Below, in pieces: positions 1-7,511 of a stretch of 32,490 bases of DNA. Origin of the DNA: Candidatus Yanofskybacteria bacterium RIFCSPLOWO2_01_FULL_49_17 (GTDB lineage Bacteria > Patescibacteriota > Minisyncoccia > 2-02-FULL-40-12 > GWA2-44-9); the NCBI GenBank assembly GCA_001795695.1, contig MGKO01000007.1, positions 35,978-68,467 on the forward strand. Reading direction: 5' to 3'. The translations under genes were made by a program, and so were the position numbers. Below the pieces are notes generated by a model. It was given only the letters and a program-made list of their open reading frames with translations, did no database searches and had not been told where the DNA came from. Within the stretch, counting starts at the first letter, position 1, and the number at the start of each line of letters is the position of its first letter.

Positions 1-35
1 CCGAGCGACCGCCAGAATTTCTTGAGTTTCCTCAT
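1..35 (-). CDS. Possible 5' end of a divergent gene (partial)
   Basis: Read on the minus strand from an ATG at 35, the frame stays open to the window edge and begins MRKLKKFWRSL, a basic and aromatic start like a small membrane or cytosolic protein. GAGGA lies 1 nt before the ATG, too close to be a normal ribosome site. Only eleven residues are visible, so no function can be given. It would be divergent from hrcA across a roughly 150-base intergenic region. Confidence 0.3.
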   Translation of the reverse strand, partial: MRKLKKFWRSL

Positions 36-103
36 TTCCTCAATGATAACATAAATATTTTCTCAATGATTCCCAGATAAGACAGTTTGGTCGGGCTTGC
101 TCT

Positions 104-109
104 TATAAT
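104..109 (+). promoter_or_regulatory. -10 box upstream of hrcA operon
   Basis: A perfect TATAAT stands about 40 bases before the CIRCE operator. No convincing -35 hexamer lies 16-18 bases upstream. Transcription starting around 116 would place CIRCE in the untranslated leader, the usual arrangement for HrcA control. Confidence 0.5.
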
Positions 110-146
110 AAAATTACCTATTTTTACCCCGTCTCTTTGTGGATAA

Positions 147-173
147 TTAGCACTCTTGACGTGAGAGTGCCAA
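147..173 (+). promoter_or_regulatory. CIRCE operator (HrcA binding site)
   Basis: The sequence TTAGCACTC-N9-GAGTGCCAA matches the CIRCE consensus (TTAGCACTC-N9-GAGTGCTAA) with one mismatch in the right arm. It lies directly before hrcA, so the repressor very likely controls its own operon (hrcA-grpE-dnaK). No second CIRCE is visible before dnaJ. Confidence 0.93.
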
Positions 174-191
174 TTGGAATATACTGGTCTC

Positions 192-995
192 ATGGATAAA
201 ATAGATGTTTATTCTCACGGCAACTTGACCCCGAGGCAGCAGGACCTTTTGAGGTTTGTCATTAAGGAGTTTATTAATTCAGCTAAGCCCGTCGCTTCGG
301 CCACTATTCATAGAAAAGCGCATCTCCACGTCAGCCCGGCCACGATTCGGGCCGAGCTTAGCCATCTGGAGGACAGGGGATTTTTGTCCCAGCTCCACAC
401 TTCTGGCGCCAGGGTGCCGACCGATAAGGCCTATCGGCATTTCGTCAATTCTCTCAATCTGCAACAGTCGCCCGAACCAGCCGTCAACGACAAACGGGCC
501 ATTAGGACCGCTCTGGCCGATGCCGGACAGAATCCAAGGCAGATAAACAAAGCCGTGGCGGATACTTTATCAAAGCTCACTGCCAATCTGGTCATCACCG
601 GCACCGAAGAACAGAATGACTTTTTCAAATTCGGCCTTTCAAATCTGATGAACTTGCCGGAGTTCCGTGAGTTTGACCGGATGTTCCAGCTAACTAATTT
701 CTTTGAAGAATTTGACCGGATGTTTGACTTGCTGGAGCGTCAATTGTTTGGCCCCGCCTTCGCTAAAGCTTCGGCGGGCAATGCCAACTTCAAGATAATC
801 CAGGTTTCCATTGGCCGGGAGAATCCGGTCAGCGGCATAAAAGAGGACTCGGTCATTGCCACCCGATATCCTTTACCCAACGGCTATATCGGCTCACTGA
901 CCCTTATCGGTCCGACCCGTATGGATTATGAGAAGAACATCGCTCTTATTAAGTTCACCAAGGAGGAACTTAATAAGAGAATTCCTAATATCTAA
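192..995 (+). CDS. hrcA: Heat-inducible transcription repressor HrcA (short form)
   Basis: Repressor that binds CIRCE and shuts off chaperone genes until GroEL or DnaK is occupied by unfolded protein. The N-terminal winged-helix domain is clear (TPRQQDLLRFVIKEFINSAKP, then SPATIRAELSHLEDRGFL). The C-terminal sensor part ends with typical YIGSLTLIGPTRMDYEK. At about 267 residues it is shorter than the usual 340, with the central region reduced. A segment EFDRMF...LTNFFEEFDRMF looks like a small internal duplication (near 670-730), and FAKASAG is encoded by a palindrome. I prefer the ATG at 192; a TTG at 174 would begin immediately after the CIRCE. No SD site is visible. It is followed by grpE after an AT-rich gap of 17 bases. 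Confidence 0.9.
   Translation: MDKIDVYSHGNLTPRQQDLLRFVIKEFINSAKPVASATIHRKAHLHVSPATIRAELSHLEDRGFLSQLHTSGARVPTDKAYRHFVNSLNLQQSPEPAVNDKRAIRTALADAGQNPRQINKAVADTLSKLTANLVITGTEEQNDFFKFGLSNLMNLPEFREFDRMFQLTNFFEEFDRMFDLLERQLFGPAFAKASAGNANFKIIQVSIGRENPVSGIKEDSVIATRYPLPNGYIGSLTLIGPTRMDYEKNIALIKFTKEELNKRIPNI
753..778. repeat. In-frame palindrome inside hrcA
   Basis: CCCGCC and GGCGGG arms enclose TTC-GCT-AA-AGC-TTC, a hairpin with an inner GCT/AGC step. It is translated as PAFAKASAG. From memory, similar FAKASAG-coding inserts recur in Parcubacteria proteins; I cannot verify that here. Confidence 0.6.
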
Positions 996-1012
996 TATCT
1001 AATTTCTAAATA

Positions 1013-1447
1013 ATGACTGAAGAAAATAATAAAAAAGAAGAACCGAAACAGCAGACAGCGGAGGAAAAAACGGAAGAGTACTTAAATAATTGGAAGAGAG
1101 AGAGGGCGGACTTCCTGAACTATAAGAAGGATGAGGCAAGGAGGGTGGAGGAGTTCGTCAAGTTCGCCAACAAAGACCTTATTCTGGAAATGATAGAACT
1201 GGTAGATGACCTGGAAATTGCCTCAAAAGAGGTTCCCGGCGTCGGGCTGGAGCAGGTAACAAAGAAGTTCCAAGACCTTTTCAAAAAATACGGCGTGGAA
1301 AGGATAAAGATGGGCAATAAGCTTGAACCTGCCATTCATGAAGTCATAGAAACAGAACCGGGCGGGAATAAAATGAAAGAAGTCAGAGCCGGCTACACTA
1401 TGAGAAGTAAAATTATCCGGCCGGTACGAGTACGAATAATAAAATAA
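1013..1447 (+). CDS. grpE: Nucleotide exchange factor GrpE
   Basis: Cochaperone that promotes ADP release from DnaK. The order fits the family: a charged, low-complexity N-terminus (residues 1-25), a long helical segment (YLNNWKRERADFLNYKKDEARR), and the beta domain (NKLEPAIHEVIETEPGGNKMKEVRAGYTMRSKIIRPVRVRI), which corresponds to the classic 'GYxxxxRVIRPAxVxV' end. At 144 residues it is short for GrpE but complete. It sits between hrcA and dnaK in the usual order and is probably cotranscribed from the CIRCE promoter. No SD site is seen before the ATG. Confidence 0.95.
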   Translation: MTEENNKKEEPKQQTAEEKTEEYLNNWKRERADFLNYKKDEARRVEEFVKFANKDLILEMIELVDDLEIASKEVPGVGLEQVTKKFQDLFKKYGVERIKMGNKLEPAIHEVIETEPGGNKMKEVRAGYTMRSKIIRPVRVRIIK

Positions 1448-1486
1448 GTTTTTGTCCAAGAGCGAAGCGATTGGTAACAAAAAGTT

Positions 1487-1521
1487 ACCCCCTCTTTCAG
1501 AGGAATCTTGAAAGAGGGGGT
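1487..1521. repeat. Perfect 13-bp hairpin between grpE and dnaK
   Basis: ACCCCCTCTTTCA and TGAAAGAGGGGGT pair perfectly around a 9-base loop. There is no T-run after it on the plus strand, so it is not a standard plus-strand terminator. It may be an mRNA-processing or attenuation structure that sets grpE and dnaK levels apart, or one of the window's palindromic elements. Confidence 0.75.
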
Positions 1522-1565
1522 GAAAAGATTGCAACCACTCACTATGTTCGCGGGCAATCATGTTC

Positions 1566-3440
1566 ATGGCTAAAATATTAGGAATTGACTTGGGAACAAC
1601 AAACAGCGCGATGGCGGTCGTTGAAATAGGCCAGCCGCGGATATTGGAAAACAAGGAAGGCATGCGCACCACGCCGTCAATCGTTGCTATCGGCAAGAAC
1701 GGCGAGCGTTATATCGGAGTGACGGCCAAACGCCAGGCAGTGACCAATCCGGCCAATACCATCTTCTCCGTGAAACGCCTCATAGGGCGGCGCTATGACG
1801 ATGCCGAGGTCCAGCGCGACAAGGCCTTGCTTCCTTATGAAATTCGCAAGGGTTCAAGCGGGGATGTGGAAGTAAAACTTGGCAATGAGTGGAAAAAACC
1901 AGCGGAAATTTCGGCCATGATATTGCAGAAGCTCAAAGCGGACGCCGAGGACAAGCTGGGCGAGAAGATAACCGAAGCCATCATCACCGTGCCGGCTTAT
2001 TTTGACGACGCTCAGCGCAAAGCGACCAAGGACGCAGGCGAGATTGCCGGTCTGACCGTAAAGCGCGTCATCAACGAGCCGACCGCGGCCGCGCTGGCCT
2101 ATGGCTTCAACAAGAAAAAAGACGAGAAGATAGTCGTCTACGACTTTGGCGGCGGCACTTTTGATATTTCCGTGCTGGAGGTTTCCGAGGATACCATTGA
2201 AGTCAAAGCCACCGGGGGCGACACCCATCTGGGCGGAGACGATATTGACCAGCGCATCATTCAGCACTTCATTTCCGAGTTCAAGAAAGAATCGGGCATG
2301 GACGTGTCCAAAGACCAGCTCGTGGTCCAGCGCCTGAAGGACGCGGCCGAAAAAGCCAAGCATGAGTTATCATCCACTTTGCAGACCGAGGTAAATATTC
2401 CGTTCCTGACGGCGGATTCTTTCGGCCCGAAGCATTTCACGATGTCTTTCACTCGGGCCAAATTGGAAGAACTTGTCCGTGACCTGGTGGGCAAATCCAT
2501 TGAGCTGACCAAGAAAACGGTCCAGGAAGCGGGCCTGAAAATGTCCGATATCCATGAAGTAGTGATGGTCGGAGGCCAGACCCGCATGCCTCTCATTGTT
2601 GAAGAGGTTAAAAAACTTTTCGGCAAGGAACCGCACAAAGACATCAATCCCGACGAAGTGGTTGCGCTGGGCGCGGCCGTCCAGGGCGGCATCATGCAGG
2701 GCGATATCCGCGATGTCCTGCTCCTTGACGTTACGCCGCTCTCGCTCGGCATTGAGACGCTCGGCGGCGTGATGACCAAGATGCTTGAAAAGAACACAAC
2801 TGTGCCGGTTTCCAAAAGTCAGATATTCTCAACCGCGGCCGATAATCAGCCGTCGGTGGAGATACATGTCCTCCAAGGCGAGCGGGCCATGGCGACAGAC
2901 AACAAGACCCTCGGCCGGTTCATTTTGGACGGCATCCCGCCGTCGCCGCGCGGCGGGCCGCAGATAGAAGTTTCTTTTGACATAGACGCCAACGGTATTC
3001 TTAACGTCAAAGCCAAGGACAAGGCCACCGGCAAAGAGCAGTCCGTCCGCATTGAGGGCTCGTCCGGCCTCTCCGACGAGGAGAAAAAGAGGATGACGGC
3101 CGATGCCGAGAAATTCGCGGCCGAGGATGCTAAGAAAAAAGAACTGGCTGAAGCCCGCAATATGGGCGAGACCTTGGCTTACACGACCGAAAAGATGGTC
3201 AAAGACAACGAAAGCAAAATTAAAGACGATGACAAAAAAGAATTAAATGCTAAAATGGAAAAAGTCCGCAAGGCGGTAAAAGGAGACAATGTAGATGAAA
3301 TAAAGAAAGCAACCGAAGAATTGTCAAAATCCGCCCAGCGCATTGGCGGCGAATTGTACAAACAGACCAACAACTCACAACCGACAACTAACAACGCAGA
3401 AAAAACCGAAGAGAAATCAGAATCAGAAGCTAAAAGCTAA
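1566..3440 (+). CDS. dnaK: Molecular chaperone DnaK (Hsp70)
   Basis: ATP-driven Hsp70 that binds unfolded peptides together with DnaJ and GrpE. The N-terminal ATPase carries GIDLGTTNS (phosphate 1), [10 protein letters not shown] (phosphate 2), [11 protein letters not shown], and VGGQTRMP. The substrate domain follows the linker [19 protein letters not shown]. The lid is helical and lysine/glutamate-rich, and the tail after about 600 is low-complexity ([20 protein letters not shown]) rather than the EEVD-like end of many bacteria. Length about 624 residues is normal. The ATG at 1566 gives the standard [10 protein letters not shown] start; an ATG six bases upstream is possible. Its TAA overlaps the next ATG by one base (TAATG), suggesting translational coupling. 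Confidence 0.97.
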   Translation: MAKILGIDLGTTNSAMAVVEIGQPRILENKEGMRTTPSIVAIGKNGERYIGVTAKRQAVTNPANTIFSVKRLIGRRYDDAEVQRDKALLPYEIRKGSSGDVEVKLGNEWKKPAEISAMILQKLKADAEDKLGEKITEAIITVPAYFDDAQRKATKDAGEIAGLTVKRVINEPTAAALAYGFNKKKDEKIVVYDFGGGTFDISVLEVSEDTIEVKATGGDTHLGGDDIDQRIIQHFISEFKKESGMDVSKDQLVVQRLKDAAEKAKHELSSTLQTEVNIPFLTADSFGPKHFTMSFTRAKLEELVRDLVGKSIELTKKTVQEAGLKMSDIHEVVMVGGQTRMPLIVEEVKKLFGKEPHKDINPDEVVALGAAVQGGIMQGDIRDVLLLDVTPLSLGIETLGGVMTKMLEKNTTVPVSKSQIFSTAADNQPSVEIHVLQGERAMATDNKTLGRFILDGIPPSPRGGPQIEVSFDIDANGILNVKAKDKATGKEQSVRIEGSSGLSDEEKKRMTADAEKFAAEDAKKKELAEARNMGETLAYTTEKMVKDNESKIKDDDKKELNAKMEKVRKAVKGDNVDEIKKATEELSKSAQRIGGELYKQTNNSQPTTNNAEKTEEKSESEAKS

Positions 3441-4186
3441 TGACTATAAGCTATAAGCTAGTCGGCTGGTATGTGGTGACGGCGCTGTTGGCGTGGGGGA
3501 TGTGGGGCGCCGGAAAGTCGCTCGGGTTCAACTCGGTCACCGGATTAGACATCAATGTTTTGGTGACCCTGATATTTTTGCTGTTGGTCAGCTTGTCGGT
3601 CATCGGTTATGCCCTCTTTCGTTCAAGATTTACACCGCTTATTTCCGGAGCCGTCATCGGCCTGTCATTCTTGGCTTGGTACGGCTTCACCAAGCTCAAT
3701 CTGCTTGGTGCCGGGATATTGATATTACTGGCATTTGAGTCCTATCGACGGGCGGGCAGGCAGATACAGCGAGTAAAGATAAATCTGTTGGAGATATTGA
3801 ACCACGGCCTATATCCTCTGGTCATTGGTATCTTTATCTTGGTTTCCTTCGTGGCCTATCAAAGCCCGCTGGCCGAACAATTGGAGGATACCAAGCGTCT
3901 GCCGAGCCAGACCCAGCAATTTCTGGAGGAAGTGGCGGATAAGATCGTCGGGCCGCAGCAGGTGGCCGAGCAGACCTATCAGCAAGCCAACGCGTTCCTA
4001 AAACCCTATTTCCAATATGCTCCGCCCCTCTTGGCATTCGGTCTTTTTCTTATCTTGTGGGGCTTGTCCTGGCTTTTCGTCTGGCTGGGTGTGGCCGTCG
4101 GCATATTCATTTTCTGGCTGATGAAAAAGACCCGGTTCGTCCAGGTCCAGGAAAAAGAGGTCAAAGCGGAAATAATAATCGTATAA
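3440..4186 (+). CDS. Multi-pass membrane protein of unknown function
   Basis: I do not recognise a family. The 248-residue protein has hydrophobic segments near residues 8-27, 38-60, 66-98 (two close spans), 122-142 and a long one around 193-227. A soluble stretch of about 50 residues (143-190) is rich in Q and E (EQLEDTKRLPSQTQQFLEEVADKI). The C-terminus is charged (KKTRFVQVQEKEVKAE). A loop RRAGRQ is encoded by a GGGCGGGCAGGCAG tract that resembles half of the palindrome found in dnaJ. It overlaps dnaK by one base, so it is probably the last gene of the heat-shock operon, though nothing links it to chaperone function. Confidence 0.75.
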   Translation: MTISYKLVGWYVVTALLAWGMWGAGKSLGFNSVTGLDINVLVTLIFLLLVSLSVIGYALFRSRFTPLISGAVIGLSFLAWYGFTKLNLLGAGILILLAFESYRRAGRQIQRVKINLLEILNHGLYPLVIGIFILVSFVAYQSPLAEQLEDTKRLPSQTQQFLEEVADKIVGPQQVAEQTYQQANAFLKPYFQYAPPLLAFGLFLILWGLSWLFVWLGVAVGIFIFWLMKKTRFVQVQEKEVKAEIIIV

Positions 4187-4187
4187 A

Positions 4188-4261
4188 CCTCGCCGTTGAG
4201 AAGCAGTTATTTTTTAGCACAAAGCGTAGAATTAAGGCGGCCCTGCTTCTCAAGGGCGGGG
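4188..4261. repeat. Long 19-bp inverted repeat after the membrane-protein gene
   Basis: The arms at 4188-4206 and 4243-4261 pair at 18 of 19 positions if one G-U pair is counted (core TTGAGAAGCAG / CTGCTTCTCAA), around a 36-base loop. There is no T-run on the plus side. It lies just beyond the proposed 3' end of the minus-strand RNA. It could stabilise the operon's 3' end or be another palindromic element of the type seen elsewhere in this window. Confidence 0.7.
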
Positions 4262-4264
4262 TAA

Positions 4265-4457
4265 AAAAACGAGCCCTCGATCCTCGGGCCAATCAGTATC
4301 ATGTCCGAAGACATACTATTGGGGGTAAGGAGAGAGCTCGGGCCGCGGGACTGCCGATGGGCGGCTGATAGGCCTTATGCCAGGCGGAGATGATATGATA
4401 TCAGCGGGCCATCATTTTGGCGTCAACCACGACGATTCGCGAAGAACTTGTGGCCCC
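4265..4457 (-). ncRNA. Candidate structured small RNA, minus strand
   Basis: The 399-base gap 4187-4585 has no convincing gene but is highly structured when read on the minus strand. It starts GGGGCC just after a TATAAT and ends at a run of seven T (4269-4263). The T-run is preceded by a 9-bp helix (CGAGCTCTC at 4340-4332 with GAGGGCTCG at 4278-4270). Inside that helix is a long hairpin (4322-4289) capped by a C(UUCG)G tetraloop, which is the stable form only on the minus strand. Upstream CTGATA/TATCAG and GCCG/CGGC stems also form. The length of about 190 nt is like 6S RNA, but I see no 6S, SRP, RNase P or tmRNA signature, so the identity is open. Confidence 0.5.
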
Positions 4458-4459
4458 AT

Positions 4460-4465
4460 ATTATA
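4460..4465 (-). promoter_or_regulatory. -10 box of the candidate small RNA
   Basis: TATAAT on the minus strand, followed two bases later by GGGGCC. The -35 region (AACAAG or TAACAA at 17-18 bases) is weak, so the promoter call rests mainly on the perfect -10. Confidence 0.4.
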
Positions 4466-4547
4466 CCATGACGGCAGAAGCCCTTGTTAGCTCTTAGGGG
4501 CCACTATCAGAACTAACCAGTCATTTCATCCTAATCATTATATCATA

Positions 4548-4576
4548 TTGAAATATAACATCAAATATTGTAAAAT
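4548..4576 (+). promoter_or_regulatory. dnaJ promoter, leaderless start
   Basis: TTGAAA, a 17-base spacer and TAAAAT. The -10 ends 9 bases before the dnaJ ATG, so transcription would start at or next to the start codon. There is no SD site, and no CIRCE. Confidence 0.7.
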
Positions 4577-4585
4577 GTATAAAAA

Positions 4586-5407
4586 ATGGCCGCAAAAGAT
4601 TACTACACAATTTTAGGGATGCCGCGGACGGCTTCGGCCGAGGATATAAAAAAGGCCTATCGCAAACTGGCCCACGAGCATCATCCTGATAAAAAACACG
4701 GCAACGAAGCCAAGTTCAAGGAAGTGAATGAGGCCTATCAGGTCCTGTCCGATCCTAAAAAACGCTCGCAATATGACAATTTTGGTTTTGCCTATAACGA
4801 AGGCGGTTTTGATCCTGGCCAAACCGGAGGATATAATTTCACCCAAGAAGATATTTTCAATATGTTCGGCGGGATGCGTGGCGGACAGGGCGGCGGAGCG
4901 GAGGACATCTTTGATATGTTCTCGGAGATGTTCGGCGGTTATCGCCAACCGAGGAGCGATGAGCCACGAAAGGGAGAAGACCTTTATCTTGAGGTGACCC
5001 TCGGTAAAAAAGACCTCGGAACCACCAGGACAATAGAGTATGACATTCAAGATAAGTGTACCGAGTGCAAAGGAGAAGGCGTGGCGCCAGGATATAAGAT
5101 AGTAAACTGCCAGACCTGCAAAGGAACTGGCCAGGTCCGTCAGACATCACGAAGCGGATTCGGCGTCTTCTCGCAGATATCGCTATGCCCAACCTGCAAA
5201 GGCCAGGGACGGATGCCGGAAAAGGAGTGCTCTGTCTGCCGAGGGTCCGGCCGTTCAAAGTCACGCCAGTCGCTGGAGATACATATTCCAAAAGAATTGC
5301 CGCACTCCTACAATATTCTTGTGCCTCGTGGCGGCAATCTGCCTGTCGGCAGGCAGGCGCTGGCCGGTGAGCCCGGCGATTTGGTGGTCAATATCCGAAT
5401 CAAATAG
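4586..5407 (+). CDS. dnaJ: Chaperone DnaJ, C-terminally shortened
   Basis: Hsp40 cochaperone that delivers substrates to DnaK and stimulates its ATPase. The J domain is complete ([24 protein letters not shown] at about residues 33-35), followed by a G/F-rich linker with FNMFGG and [10 protein letters not shown]. Four zinc-binding CxxCxGxG repeats are present ([32 protein letters not shown]). The protein then stops at residue 273, about 100 residues before a normal DnaJ. It keeps only the end of the first C-terminal domain ([13 protein letters not shown]) and loses the second domain and dimerisation region. LPVGRQA in this part is encoded by a palindrome inserted in frame. It is separated from dnaK by the membrane-protein gene and the RNA region. 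Confidence 0.93.
   Translation: MAAKDYYTILGMPRTASAEDIKKAYRKLAHEHHPDKKHGNEAKFKEVNEAYQVLSDPKKRSQYDNFGFAYNEGGFDPGQTGGYNFTQEDIFNMFGGMRGGQGGGAEDIFDMFSEMFGGYRQPRSDEPRKGEDLYLEVTLGKKDLGTTRTIEYDIQDKCTECKGEGVAPGYKIVNCQTCKGTGQVRQTSRSGFGVFSQISLCPTCKGQGRMPEKECSVCRGSGRSKSRQSLEIHIPKELPHSYNILVPRGGNLPVGRQALAGEPGDLVVNIRIK
5339..5356. repeat. In-frame palindrome inside dnaJ
   Basis: CTGCCTG-TCGG-CAGGCAG, a 7-bp hairpin with a 4-base loop. It encodes LPVGRQ just before the conserved GEPGDLVV motif, in a place where related DnaJ proteins have a short turn. Confidence 0.7.
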
Positions 5408-5462
5408 AAATAGTATTGATACTGAGTTTGCCGAACGTATCAATCTCAAAATAAAATAGAAC

Positions 5463-5501
5463 AGGCCGTCGTTCCCCGAAAAACGGGGAACGACGGCCTT
5501 T
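5463..5501 (+). terminator. Strong hairpin between dnaJ and the convergent orphan gene
   Basis: A perfect 16-bp stem (AGGCCGTCGTTCCCCG at 5463-5478 with its complement at 5484-5499) around an AAAAA loop, followed by a short TTT on the plus side. It probably ends dnaJ and, from the other strand, the gene at 5500-5910. Just before it, at 5415-5444, lies a smaller hairpin with ATTGATAC/GTATCAAT arms. Confidence 0.75.
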
Positions 5502-5910
5502 AAGGCGCCGTGGCAAAACCCTTGCGTTTGACCGGCTCGTTGAGCAGGATACGGCCGATCCTTTCGGCCTCTCTGGAACCGAATCTGATCAACCGCAGAT
5601 CTCTTTCAGCGAGATCCGCGATCAGTTCTTCGCGTTCATGCGGATTTGGCATGAACGTTCTTTTCAAAACGAGCGTGAAACGGCGCTTACGGACGATCTG
5701 GTCAGCCGCTACTGGCCGGTGGCCGTTGAATGAAACGAGATAGTCGCCGTCCGGCCCTTCTTTCATGTTCTCCAACTTCTGCATGAAGATTGCGGTAGCA
5801 AGATCGTGCTTTCGGTTCGAGTCGCGTCTTTTCTTCACGACTGTGGCGATGGCGGCCACTGCGCTGGCTGCTAAAGCAGTGATCCCGAGGACTTTCCATT
5901 TGGTCTTCAT
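5500..5910 (-). CDS. Small membrane-anchored protein, unknown
   Basis: About 136 residues. The N-terminus is KTKWKVLGITALAASAVAAI, a positively charged start followed by one hydrophobic helix, which suggests an inner-membrane anchor (or uncleaved signal) with the rest facing one side. The remainder is strongly basic and acidic (KKRRDSNRKHD, LKRTFMPNPHEREELIADLAERDLRLIRFG) with no family that I recognise. The ATG at 5910 is chosen because AAAGGA lies 8 bases upstream; a further in-frame ATG at 5919 would overlap that site. It follows the gene at 5924-6127 after 13 bases and is probably cotranscribed. The SD use is unlike the neighbouring housekeeping genes. Confidence 0.65.
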   Translation of the reverse strand: MKTKWKVLGITALAASAVAAIATVVKKRRDSNRKHDLATAIFMQKLENMKEGPDGDYLVSFNGHRPVAADQIVRKRRFTLVLKRTFMPNPHEREELIADLAERDLRLIRFGSREAERIGRILLNEPVKRKGFATAP

Positions 5911-5923
5911 GACACGCATCCTT

Positions 5924-6127
5924 TCAGGCAGCGTCGTCGGGAGGAGGTTCGTACACGACGAATCCTCTCCTCTTATTCTGCTCGCTCAAGTTCGCCCGCA
6001 GATTACTCTTGCTGATCTTCGGGCCCCGGTTAGAGAAGATGAAGAAGAGATTGACTGTCTGGCCGATTGCCATCGGGACAATGAGAATTGCTGCGATAAT
6101 GGTCAGGATATTCCAATCAATTGTCAT
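5924..6127 (-). CDS. Small single-span membrane protein, unknown
   Basis: A 67-residue protein: one long hydrophobic helix near the N-terminus (WNILTIIAAILIVPMAIGQ) continuing into LFFIF, then a basic tail (SKSNLRANLSEQNKRRG) and an acidic end (EPPPDDAA). GGAG stands 7 bases before the ATG at 6127; a GTG codon directly upstream is also in frame. It has its own promoter (6166-6194) and forms a two-gene unit with 5500-5910. No homolog is recognised. Confidence 0.65.
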   Translation of the reverse strand: MTIDWNILTIIAAILIVPMAIGQTVNLFFIFSNRGPKISKSNLRANLSEQNKRRGFVVYEPPPDDAA

Positions 6128-6165
6128 CACTTGACTCCAAGATTAGGGGTGGGGAACTGACAACC

Positions 6166-6194
6166 ATCATACCTTTTCCGTGATATAATATCAA
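6166..6194 (-). promoter_or_regulatory. Promoter of the 6127-5500 gene pair
   Basis: TTGATA (6194-6189), 17-base spacer, TATGAT (6171-6166) on the minus strand. Its -35 overlaps the -10 of the divergent gene at 6197, so the two promoters should compete. Confidence 0.65.
6184..6189 (+). promoter_or_regulatory. -10 box of leaderless membrane-protein gene
   Basis: TATAAT ending 7 bases before the ATG at 6197, with no SD site. This indicates a leaderless transcript. No good -35 is seen at the standard distance. Confidence 0.5.
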
Positions 6195-6196
6195 TC

Positions 6197-6721
6197 ATGG
6201 CGAAGCTTCTGAATGCTTTTAATTTAGACAGTTTTTCTTTAAGCAATTTCTCTTTGGGTTCGGGGGGCATCTTCGGATTGCTGGTCTTGGTCTGCATCTT
6301 GCTCTTTGTTTTAAGCTTGGGCAGGACCCGAACGCTCATTTCGCTCCTCTCCATTTATGTCGCGTTCGTTTTGCAAGCCGTGTTTCCGTACTTTGGCTGG
6401 CTGCAAAACAATAATTATCTGGCCAAAGACCTGGCCATGCTTCAGATCGCGGCCTTCGCAACGGCTTATATCGTTAGTTTTTTACTTTTGAATCGGGCGG
6501 TGGTTAGGGGCCATTTCAGTATGGCCGAAGCGTCTTTTGTCTCGGTCAGTTTGATGGGTTTGGTCCAGTTCGGACTTGTCGCGGCCATTATTTTGAATCT
6601 CGCCCCCGACTATCAGCGCTTTATCCCGGACTACGTCTTGTTCTACATCGCCAACCAAAAGGCCCTCTTTTACTGGGCCCTGGCGCCGCTGGTACTATTG
6701 ATCTTTCAGAAGAAAGATTAG
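6197..6721 (+). CDS. Four-span membrane protein, unknown (CvpA-like layout)
   Basis: A 174-residue protein with hydrophobic segments near residues 24-42, 47-68, 79-101, 114-134 and 146-169. The first 20 residues are serine- and leucine-rich and polar. The layout (short N-terminus, several helices, 'RTRTLISLLSIYVAFVLQAVFPYFGW') is reminiscent of CvpA/colicin-V-production-like membrane proteins, but I see no diagnostic motif. It is divergent from the small gene pair on the left and convergent with efp on the right. Confidence 0.7.
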   Translation: MAKLLNAFNLDSFSLSNFSLGSGGIFGLLVLVCILLFVLSLGRTRTLISLLSIYVAFVLQAVFPYFGWLQNNNYLAKDLAMLQIAAFATAYIVSFLLLNRAVVRGHFSMAEASFVSVSLMGLVQFGLVAAIILNLAPDYQRFIPDYVLFYIANQKALFYWALAPLVLLIFQKKD

Positions 6722-6740
6722 AGTTTGAAATCTCTTAAAT

Positions 6741-6768
6741 TATTTTAGTACCAATTGGTACTAAAATA
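6741..6768. repeat. 28-base perfect palindrome between convergent genes
   Basis: TATTTTAGTACCAA and its exact complement meet with no true loop. It lies between the 3' ends of 6197-6721 and efp. It could act as a weak two-way terminator, but it is also as symmetric as an operator. No T-run longer than the stem's own sequence follows it. Confidence 0.7.
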
Positions 6769-6782
6769 AAAATGAGCTGATC

Positions 6783-7355
6783 TTATCCCTTACTTACCCT
6801 CTCCACATACTCACCGGTCTCGGTATTGATGCGGATGACATCCCCTTGTTCTATGAACAGGGGGGTGTTGATGCTGGCGCCGGTCTCAATGGTGACCTGT
6901 TTGACTCCGCCCTGGGCGGTGTCGCCACGGATGGCCGGCGGCGCCTCGGTCACTTTGAAATCCATCTTCACCGGTAGGTCCACAGTGATAATCTTGCCCT
7001 CGAATTCTATGGCGTCCATCGGCGTGTTTGCCTTGAAAAACTTGACCGAATCGCCAAGAACATCCTCGGTCAATTGAAAACGCTTTGACAGGTCGTTGGT
7101 GTATGAAAAGAAATATTGGCCTCGGTGGCCGTAAAGATATTTGACAGTCCGGCGAGCGACGTTGGCTTCCTCAAAGACGTCTGACTGGGCGAAGTTCCGT
7201 TCCAACAACTTGCCGTTGATGAGATTACGCATCTTGACCTGGACCGTCGGCCGGCGCTGCTGCATCTTCAAATGATGGGTCTCAATAACGACGTAGGGCT
7301 GGTCCTCATATAAAATATATATTTTAGGTTTTAACTCGTTAAGAGATAGCGACAT
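6783..7355 (-). CDS. efp: Translation elongation factor P with unusual tip loop
   Basis: EF-P enters the ribosomal E/P site and rescues polyproline stalls. The three beta-barrel domains are present: MSLSLNELKPKIYILYEDQPYVVIETHH (domain I), VFEEANVARRTVKYLYGHRGQYFF to TVDLPVKMDFKVTEAPPAIRGDTAQGG (domain II), and VTIETGASINTPLFIEQGDVIRINTETGEYVERV (C-terminal signature). The tip loop that normally reads PGKGxA, with the modified lysine, is instead KMQQRRPTVQ here. The ATG at 7355 gives the usual start; an in-frame ATG at 7397 would add fourteen unrelated residues. A 150-base leader separates it from its promoter. Confidence 0.93.
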   Translation of the reverse strand: MSLSLNELKPKIYILYEDQPYVVIETHHLKMQQRRPTVQVKMRNLINGKLLERNFAQSDVFEEANVARRTVKYLYGHRGQYFFSYTNDLSKRFQLTEDVLGDSVKFFKANTPMDAIEFEGKIITVDLPVKMDFKVTEAPPAIRGDTAQGGVKQVTIETGASINTPLFIEQGDVIRINTETGEYVERVSKG

Positions 7356-7511
7356 AGTCTTCGTCCCGATTTGGCCTAAGCAAAGCTTGGTTGCCAAATC
7401 GAGGATTCTCGATTTTATAATTGCGAAGCAAATAAAATCGGGAGTTTTAGTTCGTTTACACCTAATGGCATGGAATATGGGTTATAGAATATGGACCAAT
7501 AAACCTTGGAA

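Noticed and set aside
1854-2815. Long minus-strand frames across dnaK
   Set aside because: They are mirror frames of a highly conserved coding gene, with no start signals and no family features.
4057-4368. Plus-strand frame overlapping the end of the membrane-protein gene
   Set aside because: It begins inside a good coding frame and runs through the structured RNA region; its sequence has no recognisable features.
4265-4457. RNase P RNA, tmRNA, SRP RNA or 6S RNA
   Set aside because: None of the diagnostic sequences of these RNAs could be found on either strand; 6S remains possible only by length.
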